From an uncultured Pirellulaceae bacterium (GTDB lineage Bacteria > Planctomycetota > Planctomycetia > Pirellulales > Pirellulaceae), in NCBI GenBank assembly GCA_937928215.1, contig CALFWL010000016.1:1-64000 (forward strand): a stretch of 64,000 bases of DNA. The letters run 5' to 3'. This document shows, piece after piece, positions 34,276 through 43,172 of this stretch. How positions within the stretch are numbered: position 1 is the stretch's first letter; every line of letters starts with the position of its first letter. The position numbers were made by a program, and so were the translations under genes. The notes beneath the pieces were generated by a model. That model had not been told where the DNA came from, did not search any database, and worked only from the letters and a program-made list of their open reading frames with translations.

Positions 34276-35438
34276 AAATTGCATGGATTAGTTACGACCA
34301 TTTCGAATACAGCGCCCTGCACATCAACGCGATGAACAAAGAGCACCAGGTTCTCGCCGTACTTCCAAAACCAGAAGATGACCATGGCGAGGAGATTCAT
34401 TTAGATGATGATGTTCTGCGTTTTTTGTTTGAAAACCCTCGTTTGCGTCAGCCGCTGAAGCAGTATCGCTCGATCTGCTCCATCCTCAACGCGTTGACGC
34501 AATTCAAGCCGGATGTTGTCCACTTGCAGCAAGGGCATTTGTGGTTGAATTTTTCATTGGACAAAATCAGACAGCTCTGCCCTTTGGTGATCACCGTTCA
34601 TGATCCCCGTCCTCACTCGGGCGACAAGATGACCAAGAAAACGCCGCAATGGGTGATCGATTATGGATTCCGTCAAGCCGATCATTTGATTGTTCATGGC
34701 AAAAAGCTGGTTGATACGGTCTGCCAGATATCCGGGGTGAGCTCCAATCGAGTTCATGTGATTCCTCACGTTGCCATGGGCAATATGACCAATCAAGGAA
34801 ACATTGATCATCGGCTTACCGATCCAAACACGATTCTGTTTTTTGGGCGCATCTGGGATTACAAAGGATTGAAATATTTAATCGAAGCTGAGCCGATCAT
34901 TTCCGCCAGTTGCCCGGATGTCAAAATCATTATCGCTGGACAAGGTGACGATTTCGGAAAGTACCGCAGGCTGATCAAGAATTCCGATCGGTACATTATT
35001 GATAACGACTGGATTACCGATCAAAAACGAAGCGACTATTTTTCGCAAGCCGGTGTTGTCGTACTCCCATACACCGACGCAACGCAAAGCGGCGTTGTGC
35101 CGGTTGCTTACAACTTTGGCAAGCCCGTAATTGCTTCGGATGTCGGCGCCTTGTCCGACTGTGTATTCAACGGAAAGACCGGGCTTCTGGTTCCACCCAA
35201 GAATCCCCAGGAACTCGCACACGCGATCATTCGATTGCTGAAGGACCCATTGCTGGCAAGGAGAATGGGACATGAAGGCCGCAATTGGGTCGAAGGTGAA
35301 TGTTCTCCCAAAGCGGTGGCAAAAAAGCACGTCGAGGCATACAAAAAAACGGTAATTTATCGAGCCTGCAAGCTTGGCTTGGCGTTCGATGTCCCTCCTC
35401 AAATTGCAGATTCGCAAACTCATCTGACAAAAAACTGA
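34272..35438 (+). CDS. Glycosyltransferase family 4
   Basis: 388 residues, GT-B fold. The C-terminal domain reads LFFGRIWDYKGLKYLIEAEPII ... VKIIIAGQGDD, then VVLPYTDATQSGVVPVAYNFGKPVIASDVGAL. In this subfamily the first Glu of the E-x7-E motif is absent and the A-T-Q-S-G-V pattern stands instead, as in known variants. The N-terminal domain (MKIAWISYDHFEYSALHINAMN) is the acceptor side. The sugar cannot be predicted. It begins with an ATGA overlap with the flippase stop. Confidence 0.88.
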   Translation: MKIAWISYDHFEYSALHINAMNKEHQVLAVLPKPEDDHGEEIHLDDDVLRFLFENPRLRQPLKQYRSICSILNALTQFKPDVVHLQQGHLWLNFSLDKIRQLCPLVITVHDPRPHSGDKMTKKTPQWVIDYGFRQADHLIVHGKKLVDTVCQISGVSSNRVHVIPHVAMGNMTNQGNIDHRLTDPNTILFFGRIWDYKGLKYLIEAEPIISASCPDVKIIIAGQGDDFGKYRRLIKNSDRYIIDNDWITDQKRSDYFSQAGVVVLPYTDATQSGVVPVAYNFGKPVIASDVGALSDCVFNGKTGLLVPPKNPQELAHAIIRLLKDPLLARRMGHEGRNWVEGECSPKAVAKKHVEAYKKTVIYRACKLGLAFDVPPQIADSQTHLTKN

Positions 35439-35441
35439 TTC

Positions 35442-36650
35442 ATGCGCAGCGCGAAATCACATCTGAACGTTCTCATGCTCGGCGAGTCTCTCGATCGACA
35501 AGGGGGGATCGTTACGTTGCAAAAGGTGCTGATAGAACACCTGCCTGAAAATGTATCCGTGCATCACATTGCAACGGTCGGATTGGGCGGCAAGTTTAAC
35601 AAGTTATTAGTGTATGCGATGTGTCTTGTGCGTTTGCTTTGGCGCCTCGTTACGGCACGTGTGGATATCGTGCACCTGCATGTTTCGCTGGAAGCCAGTT
35701 TTTATCGACAGTGTGTAGTTGCAATAGCGTGTTATGTTTTTGGGAAGCCGGTAATAATTCATGCTCATGCGGGCGAGTTTCCCGCTTTTTTCCAAAGAAT
35801 GGGGACGGGCAGCAAGTGGCTCTGCCGAGTCGTGTACACTCGCGCCTTTCGGCTGATCTTGCTAACCAAGGCGTGGCAATCGTTTTATGAGCAGGAGCTT
35901 GGAATCGGACCGGAACGACTTGCCGTTTTACCGAATCCGGTGGCATTGCCTGTGCTAAACAGTTGGAGCAGCGACCATCAATCGCCATGTGTTTTCGTTC
36001 ACATTGGCCTGATGGACCCAGACAAAGGCACTTTTGATCTGATCGACGCTGTGGCAGCGCTCCCTGAGCACATTCGCTCCGCTCAAATCCAGCTCGTTAT
36101 TGCTGGCAATGGAATGATCGACGAAGTCAAAGAGATGGTCTGTAAACTGGGCCTCGCAAACTGCATCAAGGTTGGCGGCTGGATGACTGCGACTGAACGT
36201 GATGAACTCTTGTCGAAATCCGATGTGCTTGTTCTGCCTTCATATTTTGAGGGCATGCCCATGGCGATTCTTGAAGCAATGAGTTGGTCGCTTCCCGTTT
36301 TGACAACTCCAGTCGGTGGCATTCCCGATCTGATCGTTGATCATGAGCATGGACTGCTGATCGAACCCGGCAATGTTCAGCAATTGTCGCAAGCGATCGT
36401 GGAACTGATTCAATCGCCGGAATTGCGAAATCGGCTTGGCCACAATGCTCGAAAACGAATGGAAAGCAATTGTCCGGAAAAGTACTCAAGACAACTGATC
36501 CGTATCTACCAAGGCCAGCCACTAAAGACGACTCATAACGACACAGTTTTAAGTGACGCCTCAAATTTGTCCGCTGATGATGTGCCAGTCCTCGCCCGTT
36601 CCCAGAAAGGCGAAACCAATGCGAATTGGAATTCTAATCGGACAGTTTGA
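35442..36650 (+). CDS. Glycosyltransferase family 4
   Basis: 402 residues, GT-B fold. A retained E-x7-E motif is visible in VLVLPSYFEGMPMAILEAMSWSLPVLTTPVGG. The N-terminal glycine-rich loop has LGESLDRQGGIVTL and the C-terminal domain starts VFVHIGLMDPDKGTFDLIDA. A retaining glycosyltransferase for a nucleotide-sugar donor. The C-terminal 40 residues are Ser/Asn-rich and extend beyond the fold. The downstream gene starts 32 bp inside it, so the two are coupled. Confidence 0.9.
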   Translation: MRSAKSHLNVLMLGESLDRQGGIVTLQKVLIEHLPENVSVHHIATVGLGGKFNKLLVYAMCLVRLLWRLVTARVDIVHLHVSLEASFYRQCVVAIACYVFGKPVIIHAHAGEFPAFFQRMGTGSKWLCRVVYTRAFRLILLTKAWQSFYEQELGIGPERLAVLPNPVALPVLNSWSSDHQSPCVFVHIGLMDPDKGTFDLIDAVAALPEHIRSAQIQLVIAGNGMIDEVKEMVCKLGLANCIKVGGWMTATERDELLSKSDVLVLPSYFEGMPMAILEAMSWSLPVLTTPVGGIPDLIVDHEHGLLIEPGNVQQLSQAIVELIQSPELRNRLGHNARKRMESNCPEKYSRQLIRIYQGQPLKTTHNDTVLSDASNLSADDVPVLARSQKGETNANWNSNRTV

Positions 36651-38268
36651 AGGTTTGAGCAACTGGGAATTGCGTCTTATCCAAACGATAATCGACACGC
36701 CCGGTTGGGAAATTTGCTTGTTGATGACCGATGGCAGGAACGACAACAAGGGTCTGCCCGGTTTTCAGCACAAGCTCAAGCGGATGTTTCAGTCTGGAAA
36801 TGTGCTTGGCCGGATCTTGTTTAAGATTCAATGTGTTTTTGAAAGTAAGTTCTTTCCCGAGAAGCAGACGGTCGACAGAGCCGCGATCATCGATCACCTA
36901 AGCAAGATCGACCGGATCGAGCTTACCCCCAAGCGCAAAGGGTACCTCGATATCTTCGGAAAAAACGATGGACAGTCGGTCAAAGCTTATGACTTGGACG
37001 TGATCCTGCGACATGAATTCAACATCATACGCGGCAGCATTTTGGATGCAGCCAAACATGGGATCTGGTCATTCCACCACGCCGATAACGCGATCAATCG
37101 AGGGAGTCCAGCCTGTTTTTGGGAGATCGTTCTAAAGCAACCCGTGGTCGGTGTAACGCTGCAAAAATTGACGCCCGAACTGGACGGCGGACTTGTCATC
37201 GATAAGGCGTTTTTTGATGTCCATTGGTCCCACATCGCAACCAACCATGAGGTCATGGAGGCCTCCGTCAACTTGCTGATAAAAAATCTGAGAAAACTGG
37301 ACTCCAATCGAGTTACCTTCAGTAAATCTCCGGTCTACTTCAACCCACTGTACCGAACGCCCGACTTCAAAAACCTCGTCCGTTACTGCACGGGCTTTTA
37401 CTTCAATGTTATCTGCAGGGTTGTCATGGCATGGAAGGCCAAGTTCCTAGGTACCCGGTATGGGTGCTGGACGCTTTTTATTGGCAAAGGAAATTTTCTG
37501 GAGTCTACCCTCTTCCGATTGAAACCTGTTGCGATGCCAAAAGGAGAGTTCTGGGCCGATCCGTTTGTTTTTGAATACCGTGATGAAAAGTATGTGTTTT
37601 TCGAGAATTATTCTTATTCAACAGGTCGAGGAAAAATCTCCTGTGGGAAGATCGAGAAGGATCAATTGGTTGACGTGGTTGATGTTCTGACGACGGATTA
37701 CCACCTCTCTTACCCATTCGTTTTCGAAGAAGATGGCGAAATTTACCTGATGCCAGAAGCTGCCGAAAACAATCGCTTGGAAATTCATCGATGTACTCGC
37801 TTTCCGGATAAATGGGAATTGTTCACGACCGCGTTTGAGGGTGAACGAATTGTCGATGCTACTTTTCACGATGATCAGAACGGTCAAAAGTGGCTCTTCC
37901 TCAACAAGATGATTGATTCAACAGATTCTGTCGCTGAGTTGTACGTTTACCAGGTTGATTCCATTGAGGTGAACAATCCCGTGCCGCACCAAGACAACCC
38001 GGTTCTGATTGACAGCAAAGTTGCCAGAGGTGCCGGGCCTACCTTTCAGTACGAAGGTCAGACTTATCGACCTTCTCAACGCAACTCAGACGGGATTTAT
38101 GGCCGAGCGCTCAATGTCAACAAAATCACAAAGCTAAACCTCCATGAATACGAAGAGGAAACGATTGTGACGGCTTATCCCGATTTTTTACCGGGACTGA
38201 TGGGAATGCATCATCTCCATCAGGCGGACGACATGTTTGTGATCGATGCTGCCTTCAAAAAGAGATAG
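36619..38268 (+). CDS. Formyltransferase-like domain fused to a beta-propeller glycosyltransferase-like domain
   Basis: 549 residues in two parts. Residues about 120-200 resemble the formyl_transferase fold: SFHHADNAINRGSPACFWEI ... VGVTLQKLTPELDGGLVIDK. The catalytic His (153) and Asp (189) are present, but the Asn of the usual N-x-H-P motif seems to be Ser151. Residues about 300-549 look like the propeller N-domain of plant glucosamine inositolphosphorylceramide transferase (GEFWADPFVFEYRDEKYVFFENY, YPFVFEEDGEIYLMPE). It probably N-formylates or transfers an amino sugar in the glycan. I chose the ATG at 36619; the frame opens at 36553 but the product of the upstream gene fits better there. 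Function is an inference. Confidence 0.8.
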   Translation: MRIGILIGQFEGLSNWELRLIQTIIDTPGWEICLLMTDGRNDNKGLPGFQHKLKRMFQSGNVLGRILFKIQCVFESKFFPEKQTVDRAAIIDHLSKIDRIELTPKRKGYLDIFGKNDGQSVKAYDLDVILRHEFNIIRGSILDAAKHGIWSFHHADNAINRGSPACFWEIVLKQPVVGVTLQKLTPELDGGLVIDKAFFDVHWSHIATNHEVMEASVNLLIKNLRKLDSNRVTFSKSPVYFNPLYRTPDFKNLVRYCTGFYFNVICRVVMAWKAKFLGTRYGCWTLFIGKGNFLESTLFRLKPVAMPKGEFWADPFVFEYRDEKYVFFENYSYSTGRGKISCGKIEKDQLVDVVDVLTTDYHLSYPFVFEEDGEIYLMPEAAENNRLEIHRCTRFPDKWELFTTAFEGERIVDATFHDDQNGQKWLFLNKMIDSTDSVAELYVYQVDSIEVNNPVPHQDNPVLIDSKVARGAGPTFQYEGQTYRPSQRNSDGIYGRALNVNKITKLNLHEYEEETIVTAYPDFLPGLMGMHHLHQADDMFVIDAAFKKR

Positions 38269-38359
38269 ACGCGAGATTTGCCGAATACGATTTGGAGCAG
38301 CACGGCACTTCATTCACACGATACCGAGAATCCAAATCACAACACATGCGAGATAGATA

Positions 38360-39001
38360 ATGGGAATAAAAGAAACGTTTCAGAGCGCCGTTAGCGTCGC
38401 CGAAGATTTGCTCTTCGACTTTCGTTACAAGTTCGATACAGCGAAAGTTCTTGAAGTAAAAGATCTCGATATTAGTTCTGAAGACAAGCAACACAGTGTT
38501 CGCTATAAGCCGACGCGAGTACGCTATTTTCGAAAATTGATGCAAGCCGTTGCTCTGCCTAAGTCTGCGACGTTTGTCGATGTCGGCTGTGGCAAAGGCC
38601 GGATCCTCATGTTGGCTGCCAAATATGGTTTCCAGAATACCATTGGCCTCGAGTTGTCACCGCAGCTTTGCAAGGTCGCTGAGAGCAATCTTGAGACGTA
38701 TTGCAACCACCATCCGGAGGTCAAGAAACCGAGTGTGATTTGCACAAACGTCCTTGAACATCAGCTCACCGACGACGAAACCATCTTCTTTTTGTTTTGG
38801 CCGTTTGACCGGGAGGTCACTGTTCTGTTTCTGGATTTGCTGAAACAGTCTCTGCTGCGAAATCCACGAGAGCTATGGCTGATCATCAATGAGTTTCAGT
38901 TTCCTGATCTACTGGAAAGCGATACGCAATTCGAAAGAACGCACCTAGTAAAGTACGGTGCCAGCGAATTCCATGTCTTCCATACAACCCCACAAACCTG
39001 A
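38360..39001 (+). CDS. Class I SAM-dependent methyltransferase
   Basis: 213 residues. SAM motif I FVDVGCGKGRILMLAAKYG, motif II IGLELSPQLCKVAESNLE. The N-terminal helical part (about 1-65) ends in a conserved-looking RYKPTRVRYFRKLM. The protein resembles small methyltransferases with a phosphate- or sugar-handling neighbourhood, but the substrate is not evident. It stands 91 bp after the formyltransferase fusion and 263 bp before asnB-like, so it may be the end of one transcription unit. Confidence 0.82.
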   Translation: MGIKETFQSAVSVAEDLLFDFRYKFDTAKVLEVKDLDISSEDKQHSVRYKPTRVRYFRKLMQAVALPKSATFVDVGCGKGRILMLAAKYGFQNTIGLELSPQLCKVAESNLETYCNHHPEVKKPSVICTNVLEHQLTDDETIFFLFWPFDREVTVLFLDLLKQSLLRNPRELWLIINEFQFPDLLESDTQFERTHLVKYGASEFHVFHTTPQT

Positions 39002-39264
39002 GCCGCCAACACCACGCCAAATCTTCTCGGTAACTCCCAGTTGACTAGGGTGAACTTCGGGCTGCGCGGCTTGAACAGATGCCTCCCTCGTCAGTCTTTT
39101 TCCGATGGCACCGCGAGCCCTTTGGTCTGCGCTCGTATCCCGCAAGCGATATCGAAAAACTTTCCAGATTCAGACGTGAAGAATGTCCCTAAACGCCGTG
39201 TTTTAGTGGATCAACATACGTGGACCCAAACTAGTCAGGTTTCGGCCTGCTTGGAACAAATATT

Positions 39265-41181
39265 ATGTGCGGCATCGCTGGAATCCTGAATCTTGACCAG
39301 CGCAAACCGGCGGCCCCGGCTTTGCTTACGGGGATGCTGCGCCGGATTATCCACCGTGGCCCAGACGATGAAGGGATGTTGGTCGATGGTGAGTTGACGA
39401 TGGGGATGCGCAGGCTGAGCATCATCGATCTCGCTGACGGAAAGCAACCCATTCAAAACGAAGATGGACGTTTCTCGGTCATTCTCAATGGCGAGATTTA
39501 TAACTACATCGAACTGCGTCGCGACCTAGAATCACGTGGTCACAAATTCCGCACCAACAGTGACACCGAAGTTATCGTGCATCTGTTTGAGGAACACGGA
39601 ACGGAATGTGTTCATCACCTGCGCGGTATGTTTGGCTTCGCTGTGTGGGATCATCAGAAGCACGAGCTGTTCATCTTTCGGGATCGTCTGGGCATCAAGC
39701 CGCTTTATTATTCGCTGCAAGATAATACCCTCGCGTTTGGTTCCGAGATTAAATCGCTATTGGCGTTACCCTGGATCAATCCGACGATCGACTACGCAGC
39801 ACTCAACGAGTTCCTTTCTCTCAAGTACGTTCCAGCACCACGAACACTTTTTCAGGGCATTGCTTCGTTGCCGTCGGGCCACATGATTTCCGTCCGGCAA
39901 GGAACAGTCGAAGTCAAAAAGTATTGGGATATTTCCTTTGCTGAGAAACTGGATTTCGTCAGCGAAGCCGATGCGGTTGACCAGTTGCTCGAAAAATTGC
40001 GAGAGGCCGTGCGGTTGCGTTTACGTTCGGACGTTCCTTTCGGTGCGTTTTTGAGCGGTGGATTGGATTCCAGTGTGATTGTGGCTTTGATGTCCGAGCA
40101 GATGGACATGCCTGTCAATACGTTTTCGGCTGGATTCTCCGGATCCGACGGGCAAGACGAACTTCCTTACGCGAGACAGGTCGCTGAAACGTTTGGCTGC
40201 AATCATCACGAGGTGCTTGTCGGAGCGAAAGAGTTTTTGGAACATGCCGATCAAGTAATGTGGCATCTGGAAATGCCGATCGCCGACCAAGCTACCGTCG
40301 CGACTCACATGGTGGCAGCACTTGCTCGCAAGCACGTAAAAATGGTTCTGACGGGTGAAGGTGGCGACGAGCTGTTCGCCGGATACGCGCGCTACGTTGG
40401 TGAAACTCATGCCTCCAAGTTCGGCTGGCTACCGGGATCGCTGTCAGCAATGATCCGGGGCAGTGCCAAACGCTTGCCCGGATTGAGACGCCAAAAAATC
40501 GCCCTGCACGCGCTGCTGCAAAACGGTGAAGCGGCTCGTTTTTCAAATTGGTTTCCGTTGTTCAATGGAGACGCCAAACGTCAGGTTGTTGCTGAGCGTT
40601 TTAAGTCGGCTTCAACCAACGTGGTGGCTTCTTTTGAACAATACCTTAACCAGTGTGACGCGCAATCGCCAGTTGAGCGGATGCTGTATGTTGATTCCAA
40701 AACGTGGCTTCCCGATTACTTGCTGCTTCGCGGCGACAAGCTGACGATGGCCAATTCGATTGAAGGCCGCGTGCCGTTGCTGGATCACGAGGTGGTTGAG
40801 TTCGCTGCGAAGCTTCCTGCGAAATGGAAGCTCAATGGATCGACACGGAAGTACCTGCTGAAAAAAGTCGCAGCCAAGCTTCTTCCCGACGAAATCATCA
40901 ACCGAAAAAAGCAGGGCTTCCCAATCCCGATCGAACGGTGGCTCAAAGCAGAAGCTAACGAAATGATGCGCGACCTGCTTTCAACGGATACGCTAAACCG
41001 ACGCGAGCTGTTCGATCCAAAAGTCGTTTCCAGGTTGATGCAGCGCCACGAAAGTGGATACGCCGATTATTCGACCGAACTTTGGGGGTTGATGAGTATT
41101 GAAATCTGGCAACGTCAGTTTATTGACGCTGATCACAGCCAGTCGCAACCGAACGTGGCCGAAGTTGTCACCACGCGCTGA
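39265..41181 (+). CDS. asnB: AsnB-type glutamine-dependent amidotransferase
   Basis: 638 residues. N-terminal glutaminase domain with nucleophile Cys2 (MCGIAGI) and the RRLSIID loop. The C-terminal synthetase domain carries the PP-loop SGGLDSS (264-270) and LTGEGGDELFAGY. Such proteins make asparagine or amidate other carboxylates. In Pseudomonas O-antigen loci the related WbpS amidates uronic acids. Here the neighbours make a uronic acid, so glycan amidation is a good alternative to asparagine synthesis. A 263-bp gap upstream may hold its own promoter, though I found no clear one. Confidence 0.9.
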   Translation: MCGIAGILNLDQRKPAAPALLTGMLRRIIHRGPDDEGMLVDGELTMGMRRLSIIDLADGKQPIQNEDGRFSVILNGEIYNYIELRRDLESRGHKFRTNSDTEVIVHLFEEHGTECVHHLRGMFGFAVWDHQKHELFIFRDRLGIKPLYYSLQDNTLAFGSEIKSLLALPWINPTIDYAALNEFLSLKYVPAPRTLFQGIASLPSGHMISVRQGTVEVKKYWDISFAEKLDFVSEADAVDQLLEKLREAVRLRLRSDVPFGAFLSGGLDSSVIVALMSEQMDMPVNTFSAGFSGSDGQDELPYARQVAETFGCNHHEVLVGAKEFLEHADQVMWHLEMPIADQATVATHMVAALARKHVKMVLTGEGGDELFAGYARYVGETHASKFGWLPGSLSAMIRGSAKRLPGLRRQKIALHALLQNGEAARFSNWFPLFNGDAKRQVVAERFKSASTNVVASFEQYLNQCDAQSPVERMLYVDSKTWLPDYLLLRGDKLTMANSIEGRVPLLDHEVVEFAAKLPAKWKLNGSTRKYLLKKVAAKLLPDEIINRKKQGFPIPIERWLKAEANEMMRDLLSTDTLNRRELFDPKVVSRLMQRHESGYADYSTELWGLMSIEIWQRQFIDADHSQSQPNVAEVVTTR

Positions 41182-41208
41182 TGAGTTTGTTGTTAAAGGG
41201 AGGATCGT

Positions 41209-42060
41209 ATGTCTACTGCTGAAATTGATGACGTTGAAGTCGAATCTCACGAAATCGATGTCGTTGATGTACTGACTGCAGCCGAGTTTCGGTCGAACTA
41301 CATCAATCGTAAAAAACCCGTCAAGATAACGGGAATGATGCAGTCGTGGCCCGCGATGCACAAATGGAGCTTCGAATTCTTCAGCCAATTGAACGCCGAG
41401 TCCGCAGTTCACTTGGAAGAAGGCAATGTGATGCAGTCGGAGACTCAGTTTCGCAAGTCGAACTTTCAGGAGTTTGTGAACGGCTTGATCGCAGGTGACG
41501 CTCAAGGGTATCTCTCCGTGTTTCGAATCTTCGACTTCTTTCCTCAACTTCGAGAAGACGTTGACTTTTCAATTCTTGATCAGTTCAAGACAAAATCATC
41601 AACATCAGGTTGGCTTGGCCCCAAGGGTACGGTCACGGGTTACCACATTGATTGGGGGGATAACATTTTGGCTCAGGTTGTCGGTCGCAAGTGTCTGCAT
41701 CTGGCCGCCCCCGAGGAGACTCCCAACATGTACGTTAGCCGAAAGTTTGATCAGGGAACGACGATTAGTGATGTTGACCTTGAAAATGTCGACGAAGGAA
41801 GGTTTCCTCGATTTTCGAACGTCAGGCACCAGCGTGTGATTCTGCATCCGGGTGAAATGATTTTTATTCCACGTGGCTGGTGGCATCATGTGCGGTCGCT
41901 CGATGCGTCGGTAAGCGTCAGCAACATTGGGTACGACCTGAAGAGCATTGTGCGCGATCTCGTACCCCATCGTGCGAAACAGATTTTGCATGATGCCGGA
42001 TTTTGGAAATGTGATTGCACCTGCCATGTGATTCGCGATGGAAAGTGGATCAAAAAATAA
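41209..42060 (+). CDS. JmjC/cupin-like Fe(II)/2-oxoglutarate oxygenase-type protein
   Basis: 283 residues. The cupin_8/JmjC pattern is clear: N-terminal YINRKKPVKITGMMQSWPA, metal motif HID (His146, Asp148 in GYHIDWGDN), and distal His226 or 227 in PRGWWHHV. Such enzymes hydroxylate proteins or small molecules; the fold is also used for non-oxidative steps. The C-terminus has three Cys (WKCDCTC, 268-272). In an EPS locus this is unusual. The next gene starts within its stop codon (TAATG), so they are coupled, and the substrate may be linked to the FemAB-like acyltransferases. Confidence 0.85.
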   Translation: MSTAEIDDVEVESHEIDVVDVLTAAEFRSNYINRKKPVKITGMMQSWPAMHKWSFEFFSQLNAESAVHLEEGNVMQSETQFRKSNFQEFVNGLIAGDAQGYLSVFRIFDFFPQLREDVDFSILDQFKTKSSTSGWLGPKGTVTGYHIDWGDNILAQVVGRKCLHLAAPEETPNMYVSRKFDQGTTISDVDLENVDEGRFPRFSNVRHQRVILHPGEMIFIPRGWWHHVRSLDASVSVSNIGYDLKSIVRDLVPHRAKQILHDAGFWKCDCTCHVIRDGKWIKK

Positions 42061-43172
42061 TGAACTCATTGAAACCCACCAATGAGAAGCTGTGTGAGAG
42101 TCGAGATCGCCCTATGCCAATCAACAAAATATTTGAACTAACATCCCAGTGCGGTTGGAATGAGTACGTGCTTCAGCATCCCCAGGGATCGATCTTTCAC
42201 ACGCGGGAAATGTATCAGGTTTTTGCGAACACGCCGCGCCATGAACCTATGTTCAACGGCTATCGAGATTCCACCGGGAAAATTATTGCGATGCTGTGTG
42301 CTGTCAAGATTGACACCATTGGTGGCGCGATGTCCAGTCTGGCGTCTCGGTCCGTGATGTTTGCAGAACCAATTTGCGATGACTCCGACGAAGGCATCAT
42401 GGCATTAAAAAAACTGATCGAGCATCACGATCTGGAATGGGGTCGCAAGACTCTGTTTACCGAAATTCGTTTGCACAACGCACCAGGGGCCGAACGTATT
42501 GCCTTAGAAGGTTGCGGATACGACCACCTCGAATATTTGAACTATGTCAATGATCTTTCTGACGGGCAGCATGTACTGGCATCGAAGATCAAGAAAACGT
42601 TTCGAAAAATTCGCACAGCACGACGACGCGGAATGACTGTCGATCAGGCAAGCACGCCCGACATGCTACTGCGCGTTTATCGACAAATTCAGTCCAGTTA
42701 TTCGCGTGCCAAAGTCCCTGTAGCTCCGCTTCAGTTGTTCGAATCGGCGGTTCAGTTTTTGCCCAATGACTCGATCCAGCTTCGCGTCGGAAGCCTTGAC
42801 GGTACGGATGTCGCGTCGGCCGTTGGTCTGATATTTAAAGATCGATATTACGCTTGGTACAACGGGACGACTCGCCCTCAAGGGGTTTCGGCAACCGCTA
42901 CCGTTGTGTGGGATGAGATCGAGGCAGCGTGCCGGCTTGGGTTGACGCAATATGATTTTGGCGGTGCAGGATGGCCAGACGAGGACTTTGGCCCACGAAA
43001 ATTTAAGTCTCGATTTGGTGGTGAACTTGTATCACACGGTCGTTATCGAAAGGTTGGTTCTCCTTTGAAGCTGGCGTTGGCCAAGGGAGGTTATGGTCTG
43101 TTCCGTACGTTTCTTGCGAACAGAAGCGATCTTGAGTGTCTGAAGGTTCAACTCGCGAAAGATAGAGAATGA
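42060..43172 (+). CDS. FemAB-like acyltransferase (GNAT fold), first of a tandem pair
   Basis: 370 residues with a double-GNAT FemAB/BioF2-like layout. The N-terminal motif GSIFHTREMYQVFANTPRH and the C-terminal motif GLTQYDFGGAGWPDEDFGPRKFKSRFGGELV are shared with the next gene. In cell-wall synthesis the family adds amino acids from aminoacyl-tRNA to lipid-linked precursors; a related group is linked to exosortase/EPS systems. The substrate is unknown. It overlaps the JmjC-like gene by TAATG and the next paralogue by 4 bp. Confidence 0.85.
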   Translation: MNSLKPTNEKLCESRDRPMPINKIFELTSQCGWNEYVLQHPQGSIFHTREMYQVFANTPRHEPMFNGYRDSTGKIIAMLCAVKIDTIGGAMSSLASRSVMFAEPICDDSDEGIMALKKLIEHHDLEWGRKTLFTEIRLHNAPGAERIALEGCGYDHLEYLNYVNDLSDGQHVLASKIKKTFRKIRTARRRGMTVDQASTPDMLLRVYRQIQSSYSRAKVPVAPLQLFESAVQFLPNDSIQLRVGSLDGTDVASAVGLIFKDRYYAWYNGTTRPQGVSATATVVWDEIEAACRLGLTQYDFGGAGWPDEDFGPRKFKSRFGGELVSHGRYRKVGSPLKLALAKGGYGLFRTFLANRSDLECLKVQLAKDRE

